The position numbers were made by a program, and so were the translations under genes. Below, one piece after another: positions 37,334 to 46,483 of a stretch of DNA of 64,000 nucleotides. The notes below the pieces were generated by a model that was given only the letters and a program-made list of their open reading frames with translations, was not told the origin of the DNA and searched no databases. This DNA is from Pseudomonas sp. LFM046 (lineage in GTDB: Bacteria > Pseudomonadota > Gammaproteobacteria > Pseudomonadales > Pseudomonadaceae), in NCBI RefSeq assembly GCF_000949385.2, contig NZ_JYKO02000001.1:3522648-3586647 (forward strand), given 5' to 3'. Numbering within the stretch: position 1 is the stretch's first letter; each line of letters starts with the position of its first letter.

Positions 37334-38533
37334 TTACCTCGGCCCGGGCTCTTCTTCCTCGTCCTCGTCCAACTCTTCCAGCTTCAGCTCCATGCCGCCC
37401 CAGCTGGAGTCCTCGCTGCGGGTGGCTGCGGCAACCGGGCTGGCAGTGGCTTCCGCTGGCTGGTTAACCGGGTCTTCCCGGTACAGCTTGAGCTTCAGGC
37501 GCAAGTTGTTGGCCGAGTCGGCGTTCTTGATCGCCTCCTCCTCGGGAATGGCGCCCTCCACCACCAGGTCGAACAGCGCCTGGTCGAAGGTCTGCATGCC
37601 CAGGCCACGGGACTTCTCCATGATCTCCTTGATGGAGTGGAATTCGCCGCGCTTGATCAGGTCGCTGATGGTGGAGGTGCCCAGCAGCACTTCCACCGCG
37701 GCCCGGCGCTTGCCGTCCTGGGTCCGTACCAGGCGCTGGGAAACGAAGGCCTTGAGGTTGTTGCCCAGGTCGTTGAGCAGCTGCGGGCGGCGCTCTTCGG
37801 GGAAGAAGTTGATGATGCGGTCCAGCGCCTGGTTGGCGTTGTTGGCGTGCAGTGTAGAGATGGCCAGGTGGCCGGTGTCGGCGAAGGCCAGGGCGTGTTC
37901 CATGGTCTCGCGGTCGCGGATCTCGCCGATCAGGATCACGTCCGGGGCCTGGCGCAGGGTGTTTTTCAGGGCGGCGTGGAAGCTGCGGGTGTCCACCCCC
38001 ACCTCGCGCTGGTTGATGATCGACTTCTTGTGCCGGTGCACGTATTCCACCGGGTCTTCGATGGTGATGATGTGGCCGCCGCTATTGCGGTTGCGGTAAT
38101 CGATCAGCGCCGCCAGGGAGGTGGATTTGCCGGAGCCGGTGCCGCCGACGAAGAGCACCAGGCCGCGCTTCTCCATCACCATTTTCAGCAGCACTTCGGG
38201 CAGCTTGAGGTCCTCGAAGCGCGGGATGTCCAGCTTGATGTTCCGCGCCACGATGGAGACTTCGTTGCGCTGGCGGAAGATGTTGATCCGGAAGCGGCCG
38301 ATATTGGGCAGCGAGATGGCCAGGTTCATCTCCAGTTCGCGGTCGAATTCGGCGCGCTGCTCGGCGTCCATGATCGACTCGGCGACCCTCGCCACATCCC
38401 CGGCCTTGAGCGGTTCGTTGCTCAGCGGCCGCAACAGCCCGTTGAACTTGGCACAGGGCGGCGCGCCGGTGGACAGATAGAGGTCGGAGCCATCCTGGGT
38501 GGCCAGGATTTTCAGCATTGCGGAGAGGTCCAT
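37334..38533 (-). CDS. PilT/PilU-family type IV pilus ATPase
   Basis: 399-aa hexameric retraction-type ATPase. PAS-like N-terminal domain (about 1-100; MLKILATQDGSDLYLSTGAPP), then a RecA-like domain with Walker A GGTGSGKST, Asp-box sequence TIEDPVEYVH, Walker B VILIGEIRDRETM and the His-box STLHANNANQALDRI. The C-terminal tail ends in a run of acidic residues (LDEDEEEE). It stands alone, away from any other pilus gene, and seems distinct from the usual tandem pilT-pilU pair. ATG 38533 begins the conserved region; an in-frame ATG at 38566 lacks a ribosome-binding site. Confidence 0.88.
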   Translation of the reverse strand: MDLSAMLKILATQDGSDLYLSTGAPPCAKFNGLLRPLSNEPLKAGDVARVAESIMDAEQRAEFDRELEMNLAISLPNIGRFRINIFRQRNEVSIVARNIKLDIPRFEDLKLPEVLLKMVMEKRGLVLFVGGTGSGKSTSLAALIDYRNRNSGGHIITIEDPVEYVHRHKKSIINQREVGVDTRSFHAALKNTLRQAPDVILIGEIRDRETMEHALAFADTGHLAISTLHANNANQALDRIINFFPEERRPQLLNDLGNNLKAFVSQRLVRTQDGKRRAAVEVLLGTSTISDLIKRGEFHSIKEIMEKSRGLGMQTFDQALFDLVVEGAIPEEEAIKNADSANNLRLKLKLYREDPVNQPAEATASPVAAATRSEDSSWGGMELKLEELDEDEEEEPGPR

Positions 38534-38652
38534 GGAACGTGCGCATCCCTTGTGAGGTGAAGGCATCCGCTTGGCGGATCACCGGTGCCCAACTGTATGG
38601 CGGCGACCCATGCTGGCACAATGAACCGCTCCACAGTCCAAGAGGAATTCCC

Positions 38653-38931
38653 ATGGCCAAGGCCCTTGCCCGCCATATCCTGGTCAAGACCGAGGCGGAA
38701 GCCGAACAGCTGAAAAAGCGCCTGGAAAAGGGCGAAGACTTCGCCGTCCTGGCGAAGAAGCACTCCATCTGCCCCTCCGCCAAGCGTGGCGGCGACCTGG
38801 GCGAAGTCCGTCCCGGCCAGATGGTGCGTGTGATCGATCAGGTGATTTTCAAGAAGCCCGTACGCGTCATCCATGGCCCGGTGAAGAGCCAGTTCGGCTA
38901 TCACCTGGTGCAGGTGTTCTTTCGCGAGTGA
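38653..38931 (+). CDS. ppiC: PpiC-type parvulin peptidyl-prolyl isomerase
   Basis: 92-aa single-domain parvulin: ARHILVKTEAEAEQL, FAVLAKKHSICPSAKRGGDLGEV and FGYHLVQVF are the three standard blocks. Cytoplasmic, without signal peptide; catalyses cis-trans isomerisation of prolyl bonds. ATG 38653 has an AGAGGAA site. Divergent from the PilT/PilU-like gene. Confidence 0.95.
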   Translation: MAKALARHILVKTEAEAEQLKKRLEKGEDFAVLAKKHSICPSAKRGGDLGEVRPGQMVRVIDQVIFKKPVRVIHGPVKSQFGYHLVQVFFRE

Positions 38932-38946
38932 GAGGTGTTGCAGAGG

Positions 38947-39014
38947 ATGGGCACCGTCCGTGGCGCAGTGCCCATTGTGACGCTGGAATATGACGGCTGC
39001 GTTGCCGCCGTCAT
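38947..39014. other. Two hairpins downstream of ppiC
   Basis: ATGGGCAC / GTGCCCAT (38947-38975) and ATGACGGC / GCCGTCAT (38990-39014), both perfect eight-base stems, in the gap between the convergent ppiC and 99-aa genes. No T run, so transcription termination would be weak. Confidence 0.55.
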
Positions 39015-39072
39015 TTGGCTTCGCGGGACTTCACAGTCGGAACAGGAGGCGAGATCACCCCTCCCGCCGTCA

Positions 39073-39372
39073 TCATTTCAACGTTTCCCGGGCGCAGGAC
39101 CGTGAAATGTCGGTCAGCACCGTCATTTCTTCGTCCGTGGGCTTGCGCCCTTCGGTGACGCCCACCAGCTGCTGGGAGGTAAAGGCCTCCTGCATCATGC
39201 CGTTGGAGCAGTTGCAGTAGGCAACGGCCTTGTCCTGCGGGACCTGCCGGGCCGCACTGGCCACGCATTCCTGGGTGAACTTCTCACCGCCACCTTGCGG
39301 CCATTCCCCCGCTACCGCTGCAACGGCGCAGGCCTGCAGGGCCAGTACGCCTAGAGTCCGAGCTATCTTCAC
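39073..39372 (-). CDS. Small secreted hypothetical protein, 99 aa, GTG start
   Basis: Signal peptide about residues 1-21 (LGVLALQACAVAAVAG). The mature part has four cysteines (EC, YCNC, SC), suggesting disulfides in the periplasm. The start codon is GTG, seven bases after AGGAG. No domain recognised. Confidence 0.65.
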   Translation of the reverse strand: MKIARTLGVLALQACAVAAVAGEWPQGGGEKFTQECVASAARQVPQDKAVAYCNCSNGMMQEAFTSQQLVGVTEGRKPTDEEMTVLTDISRSCARETLK

Positions 39373-39448
39373 CTGCCATCTCCTGCCGGTCGCCGTCCTG
39401 AAGGCGCCATTCTTGCGCCAGCGGATGCCCCGCTGGCAATAGCCGGAC

Positions 39449-39637
39449 TCACTTCTCCTCCGGCTCGAGCGGTTCTGTCTGGCCAGGCAGCCGATGGGGC
39501 GCCTCGACGCGCTCCTGCAACCGAACCGCGAATGCCAGGGCCGACGCCCGGTCGCGGAACGGAACCTTCATGCCGAAGGCCTCGACCTGCCACTCCTCCC
39601 GGCCGCCTCGGTCGACCTGCTGGATCGCGATTTCCAT
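39449..39637 (-). CDS. Small hypothetical protein, 62 aa
   Basis: Short soluble protein (MEIAIQQVDRGG ... FGMKVPFRDRASALAFAVRL) ending in an acidic tail. ATG 39637 follows GGGAG by six bases; an upstream in-frame start at 39697 would run through a terminator hairpin. No family recognised. It resembles small sequence-conserved Pseudomonas proteins only in general character. Confidence 0.6.
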   Translation of the reverse strand: MEIAIQQVDRGGREEWQVEAFGMKVPFRDRASALAFAVRLQERVEAPHRLPGQTEPLEPEEK

Positions 39638-39685
39638 GGATTGCTCCCGCTGAACCTGATGGGAACCACGGCAGGGGGCACAAAG

Positions 39686-39712
39686 AAAAAAGGCCAACCG
39701 CTATGGTTGGCC
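39686..39712 (-). terminator. Intrinsic terminator facing the minus strand
   Basis: Perfect 8-bp stem GGCCAACC / GGTTGGCC with loop GCTAT; on the minus strand it is followed by six T. It ends transcription coming from the small genes at 39898-40556 before the 62-aa gene. Confidence 0.9.
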
Positions 39713-39897
39713 TGCACCCTTGAGGTGGTATCGATGCGCGGGCGCATCGAGAAGTGCCGTGGAAGCCACTTCACCCTAGCGTTGCGGGATGACAGTTTGG
39801 CGACCGGGTTGTGACGGGGCGGCAACCTGACAGTCCATTTCGCGAAGCAACGCGTTCAAGGCCCATCAGGTCATATTCCGGGGTAGCGCGACCGTGG

Positions 39898-40116
39898 TCA
39901 CGGCTCGATGGGCGAATTCCAGTACCCCTCCCCTCGCCGATGTGTTTCCCGCGCCCCAAGCAGCAATGGGTTGGCCAGCGTGGGATACGGGTAGTTCCTC
40001 AACAGAGAGCTGACCTCTTCCCGGACGGCCTCTGGCAGATCAGTGTCACGGGTCAGCCCAATCAGGAAGTCCCACGTCTGGATGACCGATTCAGTGCGCT
40101 TGTTCGAATGGTTCAT
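39898..40116 (-). CDS. BPSL0761-like small protein, 72 aa
   Basis: Short protein matching the pattern of the BPSL0761 family: KRTESVIQTWDFLIGLTRD, then DLPEAVREEVSSLLRNYP. Function unknown; such genes are often found in accessory DNA. ATG 40116 was chosen at the start of the conserved part; the open frame to 40224 has no homology. Followed by a terminator at 39686-39712. Confidence 0.6.
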   Translation of the reverse strand: MNHSNKRTESVIQTWDFLIGLTRDTDLPEAVREEVSSLLRNYPYPTLANPLLLGARETHRRGEGYWNSPIEP

Positions 40117-40340
40117 TCTGCGTCCCCTTGAAACAACAGGAATGGTTGAGATCCAGCCGATCCAGGACTTTGCACGGGATGGAAGGTTCTGGGGGACCAC
40201 TATAGGGAGACGGGGCAAGCCCAAATATCGTCGTTAGCGGGGATCTGTTGTGGTGATTGCAGCTACGCGCGTGTAGGGGATCGACTACACCCCCGATCAG
40301 GTCGGCAATTCCGTCCCGTCACCGGCGCCGGGATGAACGC

Positions 40341-40556
40341 TCAACCGTTCCGGCGTTCACTCCACTCGACTGCGCGTTGGATCTCCTGAATCGTGACAGT
40401 GAAGTGCGGGTGCTCTACCCAGCTGTATCTGGGGTCATTGCCGACGAGTCCCGCAACGGCCGTTTCAACCACCTGATCGCCAACGCCGAGATCCTTCGCC
40501 GCAGTCAGGACCGCCACCAGCGCTTGCATCAGGGCGGTCTCTTTATCACGTGCCAT
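40341..40556 (-). CDS. Small hypothetical protein, 71 aa
   Basis: Short soluble protein with a helical N-terminus (MARDKETALMQALVAVLTAAKDLGV) and a charged C-terminus. No family recognised. ATG 40556 has a weak GGAG site (GGAGACCCCG before it). It lies in the same small accessory stretch as the BPSL0761-like gene and the integrase remnant. Confidence 0.45.
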   Translation of the reverse strand: MARDKETALMQALVAVLTAAKDLGVGDQVVETAVAGLVGNDPRYSWVEHPHFTVTIQEIQRAVEWSERRNG

Positions 40557-40819
40557 CGGGGTCTCCTCGATTCGACGCCCTGTCAACAATCAAGGCCCCA
40601 AAACCGCCGATGCGACAGTGCGACGCGACGCGACGCCTTGGTGCCCAGACGAAAGGAAACAGCCGCGGGTTGTCCCCTCCCGGACGCTGCAAAGGGGCAC
40701 GCCGGGCGTCGGAAAATCGGCGTGAAACCGCTCAAGGCCCGCTCGTCGGTCTTCCGCCCTCCAGCACCCGGGAGCGCATCCGAGAGCCCTTCAGCCTTCA
40801 TCACCGACGATGTCCGCCC
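40557..40819. other. Non-coding part of the decayed island
   Basis: 263 bp without a supportable gene. Open frames here have no recognisable protein features. A short GCGAC tandem (GCGACGCGACGCGACGCC, about 40620-40637) is the only structure seen. Confidence 0.5.
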
Positions 40820-41062
40820 CTGAACGCCTCCGGGATCAGATACCAGCCGTCATGCAATTGCCGCCGCACCTATGCGACAATCCGCGCCCTGTCCGGCATG
40901 AACCCCGCCTTCATCTCCCAGCAATACGGCCACATCGTCCCGATGCTACCGTCGACGTAAGCCCGCTGGATCTATTCCCGCTCCGATTGGAGTGATCGGG
41001 AACAGTTGAATATCGGTATCGGATCGGTAATCAGCCGAAGGCGCCACTTCGTAAGTTATTGA
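40820..41062 (+). pseudogene. Remnant of a phage-type tyrosine recombinase (integrase) C-terminus
   Basis: In one frame the sequence reads LNASGIRYQPSCNCRRTYAT, then SGMNPAFISQQYGHIVPMLPST, stop, ARWIYSRSDWSDREQL. This matches the C-terminal catalytic block of tyrosine integrases, where R-H-x-x-Y, GMNPAFIAQQLGH and the nucleophile STYARWI are expected. The HxxR-type histidine is changed (CRRTYAT instead of CRHTYAT). The catalytic Tyr position is TAA (40958-40960), and homology resumes in the same frame after it. No upstream core-binding domain is present, so it is a broken fragment ending just before ybiT. Confidence 0.72.
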
Positions 41063-41074
41063 TAGGTAAATCCC

Positions 41075-42664
41075 TTGATCTCCACCGCCAACATCACCAT
41101 GCAGTTCGGCCCCAAGCCGCTGTTCGAGAACGTTTCCGTCAAGTTCGGCAACGGCAACCGCTACGGCCTGATCGGCGCCAACGGCTGCGGCAAGTCGACC
41201 TTCATGAAGATCCTCGGCGGCGAGCTGGAGCCGTCGGGTGGCCAGGTGATGCTGGAGACCAATACCCGCCTCGGCAAGCTGCGCCAGGACCAGTTCGCCT
41301 ACGAAGACTTCAGCGTCATCGACACCGTGATCATGGGCCACGCAGAGCTCTGGAAGGTGAAGGCTGAACGCGACCGCATCTACTCGCTGCCGGAAATGAG
41401 CGAGGAAGACGGCATGGCCGTGGCCGAACTGGAAGTGCATTTCGCCGAAATGGATGGCTACACCGCGGAATCCCGCGCCGGCGAACTCCTGCTGGGCGTG
41501 GGCATTCCGCTGGACCAGCACTTCGGCCCCATGAGCGCCGTGGCTCCCGGCTGGAAGCTGCGTGTGCTGCTGGCCCAGGCGCTGTTCTCCGATCCGGACG
41601 TGCTGCTGCTGGACGAACCCACCAACCACCTGGACATCAACACCATCCGCTGGCTGGAAGGCGTGCTGACCACGCGTAACTCCACCATGATCATCATTTC
41701 CCACGATCGTCACTTCCTGAACAGCGTCTGCACCCACATGGCCGACCTGGACTACGGCGAGCTGCGCCTGTTCCCGGGCAACTACGACGAGTACATGACC
41801 GCCGCCGAACAGGCCCGCGAACGTCTGCTGTCGGACAACGCCAAGAAGAAGGCACAGATCGCCGAGCTGCAGACCTTCGTCAGCCGCTTCTCCGCCAACG
41901 CCTCGAAGGCCAAGCAGGCCACTTCCCGCGCCAAGCAGATCGACAAGATCCAGCTGGAAGAGGTCAAACCGTCCAGCCGCGTGAGCCCCTTCATCCGCTT
42001 CGAGCAGTACAAGAAGCTGCACCGCCAGGCGGTAACCCTGGAGAAAGTGAGCCAGGGCTTCGACGGCACCCCGCTGTTCAAGAACCTGTCCATGCAGATC
42101 GAAGCCGGCGAGCGCGTGGCCATCATCGGCCCGAACGGCATCGGCAAGACCACCCTGCTGCGCACCCTGGTGGGTGAAATGACCGCGATGAACGGCGAGG
42201 TGAAGTGGACCGAGAGCGCCGACGTGGGTTACTTCGCCCAGGACCACGCCGAGGACTTCGAGGACGACATCACCCTGTTCGACTGGATGTCCCAGTGGAC
42301 CCAGGGCGGCGAGCAGCTGGTACGCGGCACCCTCGGCCGCATGCTGTTCTCCAACGACGAGATCAAGAAGTCGGTGAAGGTGATCTCCGGTGGTGAGCAG
42401 GGCCGCATGCTGTTCGGCAAGCTGATCCTGAAGAAGCCCAACGTGCTGGTGATGGACGAACCGACCAACCACCTGGACATGGAATCCATCGAGGCCCTCA
42501 ACCTGGCCCTGGAGAACTACCCGGGCACCCTGATCTTCGTCAGCCATGACCGCGAGTTCGTCGGCTCCCTGGCCACCCGCATCATCGAGCTGACCGAGAA
42601 CGGCGTGACCGACTTCAGCGGCACCTATGACGACTACCTGCGCAGCCAGGGTGTGATTGTCTGA
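41075..42664 (+). CDS. ybiT: YbiT-type ABC-F ATPase, TTG start
   Basis: 529-aa soluble ABC-F protein with two ATPase domains and no membrane segments. First domain: [18 protein letters not shown]; linker with charged helix (about 250-300); second domain: [35 protein letters not shown]. Very close to E. coli YbiT along its length. ABC-F proteins bind the ribosomal E site and influence translation. The start is TTG at 41075 ([11 protein letters not shown]), preceded by TAGGT; there is no suitable ATG. Followed by a strong palindromic terminator. Confidence 0.9.
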   Translation: MISTANITMQFGPKPLFENVSVKFGNGNRYGLIGANGCGKSTFMKILGGELEPSGGQVMLETNTRLGKLRQDQFAYEDFSVIDTVIMGHAELWKVKAERDRIYSLPEMSEEDGMAVAELEVHFAEMDGYTAESRAGELLLGVGIPLDQHFGPMSAVAPGWKLRVLLAQALFSDPDVLLLDEPTNHLDINTIRWLEGVLTTRNSTMIIISHDRHFLNSVCTHMADLDYGELRLFPGNYDEYMTAAEQARERLLSDNAKKKAQIAELQTFVSRFSANASKAKQATSRAKQIDKIQLEEVKPSSRVSPFIRFEQYKKLHRQAVTLEKVSQGFDGTPLFKNLSMQIEAGERVAIIGPNGIGKTTLLRTLVGEMTAMNGEVKWTESADVGYFAQDHAEDFEDDITLFDWMSQWTQGGEQLVRGTLGRMLFSNDEIKKSVKVISGGEQGRMLFGKLILKKPNVLVMDEPTNHLDMESIEALNLALENYPGTLIFVSHDREFVGSLATRIIELTENGVTDFSGTYDDYLRSQGVIV

Positions 42665-42689
42665 TCCGTTCCAGGCTGAAGGCTGCATC

Positions 42690-42717
42690 TGTAGGGGCGA
42701 ATTCATTCGCCCCTACA
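42690..42717. repeat. Short perfect palindrome, GGGGCGAATTCATTCGCC family
   Basis: TGTAGGGGCGAA-TTCA-TTCGCCCCTACA: twelve-base perfect arms with a four-base loop. A compact version in which the two ends of the longer elements (19268, 37221, 47495) are joined directly. Confidence 0.85.
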
Positions 42718-42744
42718 GGGAATATTCGCCGCCGCTGGAAACAA

Positions 42745-42776
42745 CAAAGCCCCGCAATTGCGGGGCTTTGTGTTTT
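42745..42776. terminator. Terminator between ybiT and azoR
   Basis: Perfect 26-bp palindrome: arms CAAAGCCCCGCAA and TTGCGGGGCTTTG with TGTTTT on the plus side. It serves ybiT and, being symmetrical between convergent genes, may also stop azoR transcripts. Confidence 0.88.
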
Positions 42777-42787
42777 CAGGCGCCGGA

Positions 42788-43396
42788 TCAGGCAGTGGCG
42801 AACAGCTCGCCGATCTGCTCGTTGGCAGCCTTGAGGGCGTTGGCGCGGGGCTCTTCGCCGTAGGCCAGGCCTTCGGCGCGGACGATTTCGATGTCGGTCA
42901 CGCCGAGGAAGTTCAGCACCAGCTTCAGGTAGTCCTCATGGGCCTGGCCGCTGACCTGGCCGGAATGGATGCCACCGGCGGTGGAGACGATCACCACCTT
43001 CTTGCCACCGGCCAGGCCTTCAGGGCCGTTCTCGGTGTAGCGGAAGGTCTTGCCGGCGACGGCGATGCGGTCGATCCAGGATTTCAGCTGGCTCGGGATG
43101 GTGAAGTTGTACATCGGCGCGCCGATGACGATGGCGTCGGCAGCCAGGAATTCGTTGAGGGTGGCCTCACCCAGTTCGGCTTCGTGCTTCTGCGCGGCGT
43201 CGCGCAGTTCAGCCGGGGTACCGCCAGCCACCAGGCTCAGGGCGGACAGGTGGCTCAGGGCGTCGCCGGCCAGGTCGCGATAGGTGACCTTGGCGGCCGG
43301 CTCGGCGGCTTGCCAGGCGTTGATCACGGCGCGGCTGAGCTGGCGGGAGGCGGAGGCGTCGCCGAGGATGCTGGAGTCGAGGTGCAGGAGCTTCAT
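42788..43396 (-). CDS. azoR: FMN-dependent NADH-azoreductase
   Basis: 202-aa flavodoxin-fold quinone/azo reductase of the AzoR family. N-terminal FMN phosphate site [15 protein letters not shown], central [19 protein letters not shown], and STAGGIHSG are family marks. Reduces quinones and azo compounds with NAD(P)H through FMN; probably protects against electrophiles. Monocistronic, convergent with ybiT. Confidence 0.92.
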   Translation of the reverse strand: MKLLHLDSSILGDASASRQLSRAVINAWQAAEPAAKVTYRDLAGDALSHLSALSLVAGGTPAELRDAAQKHEAELGEATLNEFLAADAIVIGAPMYNFTIPSQLKSWIDRIAVAGKTFRYTENGPEGLAGGKKVVIVSTAGGIHSGQVSGQAHEDYLKLVLNFLGVTDIEIVRAEGLAYGEEPRANALKAANEQIGELFATA

Positions 43397-43522
43397 GGTG
43401 GGTAACCCTCAGTTAAGGACCGGCGACGGCCGATCTGATGGGGCAATCCTATCCATGTCGACAAAAGCTGATTAGACAGCGATTTTGTGATTCAGCGTCC
43501 TACCCATGGGACAAAACCGCTC

Positions 43523-43603
43523 GTAGGGCGGATCACGCCTCACCGATCCACCATCGGCGGCCGGGTCGAGTACGAAGGGTGGATAGAAGAGCGCTATCCA
43601 CCC
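43523..43603. repeat. Intergenic palindromes, GTAGGGCGGAT / GGGTGGATAG type
   Basis: GTAGGGCGGATCACGCC at 43523-43539 faces a GATCCACC half-site, followed by a perfect hairpin GGGTGGATAG / CTATCCACCC (43577-43603) ending in CTAC. Located between azoR and the DUF1993 gene; the rest of this 225-bp gap is featureless. Confidence 0.65.
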
Positions 43604-43621
43604 TACATGGCACAAGAGGCG

Positions 43622-44128
43622 TCAGACGCCGCCCAGGTAATCCATCTTGCCGACGTCCACGCCGTTGTGGCGCAAGATCGCGTAGGCGGCGGTGATGTGG
43701 AAATAGAAGTTCGGCATGGCGAAGCCCAGCAGGTAGTCGCGGCCGCTGAAGCTGATCTCGCCACTGCGCATCTTCAGGACCACCGTGCGGCTTTCGCTGC
43801 CGTCCAACTGGCTGGCATCGATGCCCTTGATGAAGTCCAGGGTCTTGGTGATGCGCGCCTGCAACTCCTCGAAGCTGGTTTCGGTGTCAGCCCAGCTGGG
43901 CACCTCGACGCCGGCCAGGCGCGCAGCGCAACCCTTGGCCATGTCGCTGGCGATTTGCACCTGGCGCGCCAGGGGATACATGTCCGGCGCGAGGCGCGAC
44001 TCGATCAGTACCTTGGGTTCGATGCCGCGCGCCTGGGCATTGGCCTCGGCCTTCTTGAGGATGTTGGACAGGTTGCCGAGCATGCGCGCCAGTACCGGGA
44101 GGGAGGCCTCGTACATGGACAGGGACAT
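43622..44128 (-). CDS. DUF1993 family protein
   Basis: 168-aa soluble protein of the DUF1993 family: MYEASLPVLARMLGNLSNILKKAEA start, LAPDMYPLARQVQIASDMAKG centre and NFYFHITAAYAILRHNGVDVGK C-terminus, the last resembling DinB-like four-helix bundles. Function unknown. ATG 44128 has GGAG eight bases upstream; the open frame to 44326 overlaps the divergent LysR gene. The LysR regulator is likely to control it. Confidence 0.85.
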   Translation of the reverse strand: MSLSMYEASLPVLARMLGNLSNILKKAEANAQARGIEPKVLIESRLAPDMYPLARQVQIASDMAKGCAARLAGVEVPSWADTETSFEELQARITKTLDFIKGIDASQLDGSESRTVVLKMRSGEISFSGRDYLLGFAMPNFYFHITAAYAILRHNGVDVGKMDYLGGV

Positions 44129-44278
44129 GGTGATCACTCCATTTCGGGTGGGGGAAAGAGGCTCAGGTATAGACCCAGTCCGACCATCCGGCAATGACGG
44201 CAAGAGTCCCGCCAAACAAAGCAATGGCGCGAGAATAGGCCTCGGCGCGATACTTCGTCCCACCGACGGGACGATGCC

Positions 44279-45187
44279 ATGCAAGACCTCAATGATCTCC
44301 TCTATTTCGCCAAAGTCGTGGAACACGGCGGCTTCTCCGCTGCCGGCCGCCTGCTGGGGATACCCAAGTCAAGGCTGTCGCGACGCATCGCCGAGCTGGA
44401 AGCCCGCCTCGGCGTGCGCCTGCTGCAGCGGACCACCCGCAAGCTGGCGCTGACCGACGTCGGCGAACGTTACCTGCGCCACTGCCAGGCCATGCTGCTC
44501 GAAGCCGAACAGGCCGAGGAAACGGTGGCCAGCGTGACCGCCGAACCCCGAGGCCGCCTGCGAGTGTCCTGCCCCGTGGAGCTGGCACACTCGATGCTGA
44601 AGACCGTGATCACCGATTTCCTCCAGCGCTATCCCCTGGTGCAGCTGGACATGTTCCTCACCAACCGCCGGGTGGACCTGCGGGAGGAAGGCGTGGACGT
44701 CGCCCTGCGGGTACGCGAGGCCGGCGATGAGGACCCGACCCTGATCGCCCGCCAACTGCGGCCGGCCCAGGCGTTCCTGGTGGCGGCGCCGAGCCTGCTG
44801 GCGGGAGTCAGGATCGAGACACCGGACGATCTCCAGCGTCTGCCGGCGCTGGGCGGCCTGGAAGCGGACCGGCGCATTCACCACTACCTGCGGGACAGCC
44901 ACGGCAATCGCCGGGAAGTGGTGCTGGAAGCGCGACTGGGGATCGAGGACTTCGACGTGCGCAAGCACGCGGTGCTGGCGGGCCTCGGCTTCAGCATGCT
45001 GCCGCAGATGAACTGCGAGGCCGAACTGCGGGACGGCAGCCTGGTGCGCCTGCTGCCGGAGTGGGACCTGCCCGGCGGCCACCTGCAGGCGGTCTACACC
45101 CACCGGCGCGGGATGCTGCCGGCCGTGCGCGCCTGGATCGAGCACCTGGCGGAGGCCGTGCAGCACAGCCCCCACGTGATTGTCTGA
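44279..45187 (+). CDS. LysR-family transcriptional regulator
   Basis: 302-aa LysR protein. Winged helix at about 1-60 (DLNDLLYFAKVVEHGGFSAAGRLLG) and effector domain at about 88-290 of the subgroup with VSCPVELAHSML and VDVALRVRE. Such regulators commonly control a divergent gene; here that is DUF1993 across 150 bp. The C-terminus (THRRGMLPAVRAWIEHLAEA) is typical. Inducer unknown. Confidence 0.9.
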   Translation: MQDLNDLLYFAKVVEHGGFSAAGRLLGIPKSRLSRRIAELEARLGVRLLQRTTRKLALTDVGERYLRHCQAMLLEAEQAEETVASVTAEPRGRLRVSCPVELAHSMLKTVITDFLQRYPLVQLDMFLTNRRVDLREEGVDVALRVREAGDEDPTLIARQLRPAQAFLVAAPSLLAGVRIETPDDLQRLPALGGLEADRRIHHYLRDSHGNRREVVLEARLGIEDFDVRKHAVLAGLGFSMLPQMNCEAELRDGSLVRLLPEWDLPGGHLQAVYTHRRGMLPAVRAWIEHLAEAVQHSPHVIV

Positions 45188-45285
45188 GCCATCGCGAGCA
45201 AGACAACCATTAGCCAGCTTTCTTTGCCGCCGCGAGTCGAGGATGATGAGCGGCGTTCCCTTCCGCCCCGAATCCAGGTTCTGCC

Positions 45286-46467
45286 ATGAGCACGCCACGG
45301 CTGTCCGCGTCCTCCAATACCCTGCAGATCATCTCCATCGTCTTCTTCACGTTCGTCAGCTTCCTCTGTGTCGGTCTGCCGATCGCCGTGCTGCCCGGCT
45401 ACGTACACAACGACATGGGCTACGGCTCGATGATGGCGGGCATCGTCATCAGTACCCAGTACCTCTCCACCCTCCTCTCCCGCCCGATGTCCGGCGGACT
45501 GGCGGACCGCCTGGGCGCCAAGCGCGCCGTGATGTACGGCATGGCCTGCTGCGGTCTGTCCGGCGTGCTGACCCTGCTGTCCACGTCCCTGGCGCAGGTC
45601 CCCCTGGCGAGCCTGGCCCTGCTGCTGGGCGGCCGGGTGCTGCTGGGGATCGGCCAGGGCCTGGTAGGCACCGGGTCCATCAGCTGGGGCGTGGGCCTGG
45701 TCGGTGCGGAGAACATGGCGCGGGTGATTTCCTTCAACGGTATCGCCTCCTACGGCGCGGTGGCCATCGGCGCTCCCCTGGGCGTGGTGATGGTGGGCGG
45801 CCTGGGGCTCTGGAGCATCGGCGCGCTGATGGCCCTGCTCTGCGCCGTCGCCCTGTTGCTGGCCTGGCCCAAGCGCCCGGCGCCCATCGTCCAGGGCGAG
45901 CGGCTGCCCTTCACCAACGTGTTCCTGCGCATCGCCCCCAACGGCACCGCGCTGGCCCTGGGCTCCATCGGCTTCGGTACCCTGGCCACCTTCATCACCC
46001 TCTATTACGCGAGCCTGGGCTGGGAAGGCGCCGCCTTCTGCCTGACCGCCTTCGGCTGCGCCTTCATCGGCGCGCGCCTGCTGTTCGTCAACAGCATCAA
46101 GCACCTGGGCGGCTACCGGGTGGCCATCGTCTGCCTGGCAGTGGAAAGCCTTGGCCTGTTCCTGCTCTGGGGCGCCACGACGCCCTGGCTCGCCCTGGCC
46201 GGCTCGGCGTTGACGGGCGTCGGGTTGTCGCTGGTCTACCCCGCCCTGGGTGTTGAAGCGGTCAGCCGCATTCCGGCCGCCAGCCGCAGTTCGGCCCTGG
46301 GCGCCTACGCGGTATTCTTCGACCTGGCCCTAGGCATCGCCGGGCCGCTGATGGGCGCCATCGCCGGCGGAGCGGGCTTCGCCGCCATCTTCCTGGTGGC
46401 TGCGCTGATGGCGCTGACGGGCATGCTGCTGTCCGTGTGGCTGCAGCGCAGCGAATCCAGAACCTGA
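45286..46467 (+). CDS. MFS transporter, YhhS-like
   Basis: 393-aa MFS carrier with about twelve membrane segments. The loop after segment 2 reads [13 protein letters not shown], and the N-terminal region [22 protein letters not shown] resembles the YhhS/YfcJ group (putative arabinose or drug exporters). In P. aeruginosa a homologue lies beside the glycolipid-binding gene, as here. It is 16 bp before the MmcQ-like gene, so the two probably share a transcript. Confidence 0.88.
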   Translation: MSTPRLSASSNTLQIISIVFFTFVSFLCVGLPIAVLPGYVHNDMGYGSMMAGIVISTQYLSTLLSRPMSGGLADRLGAKRAVMYGMACCGLSGVLTLLSTSLAQVPLASLALLLGGRVLLGIGQGLVGTGSISWGVGLVGAENMARVISFNGIASYGAVAIGAPLGVVMVGGLGLWSIGALMALLCAVALLLAWPKRPAPIVQGERLPFTNVFLRIAPNGTALALGSIGFGTLATFITLYYASLGWEGAAFCLTAFGCAFIGARLLFVNSIKHLGGYRVAIVCLAVESLGLFLLWGATTPWLALAGSALTGVGLSLVYPALGVEAVSRIPAASRSSALGAYAVFFDLALGIAGPLMGAIAGGAGFAAIFLVAALMALTGMLLSVWLQRSESRT

Positions 46468-46483
46468 AGGAACAGGAGCCACC

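Noticed and set aside
39698-41074. tRNA or att site as the insertion point of the integrase remnant
   Set aside because: No tRNA cloverleaf sequence or flanking direct repeat could be recognised on either side.
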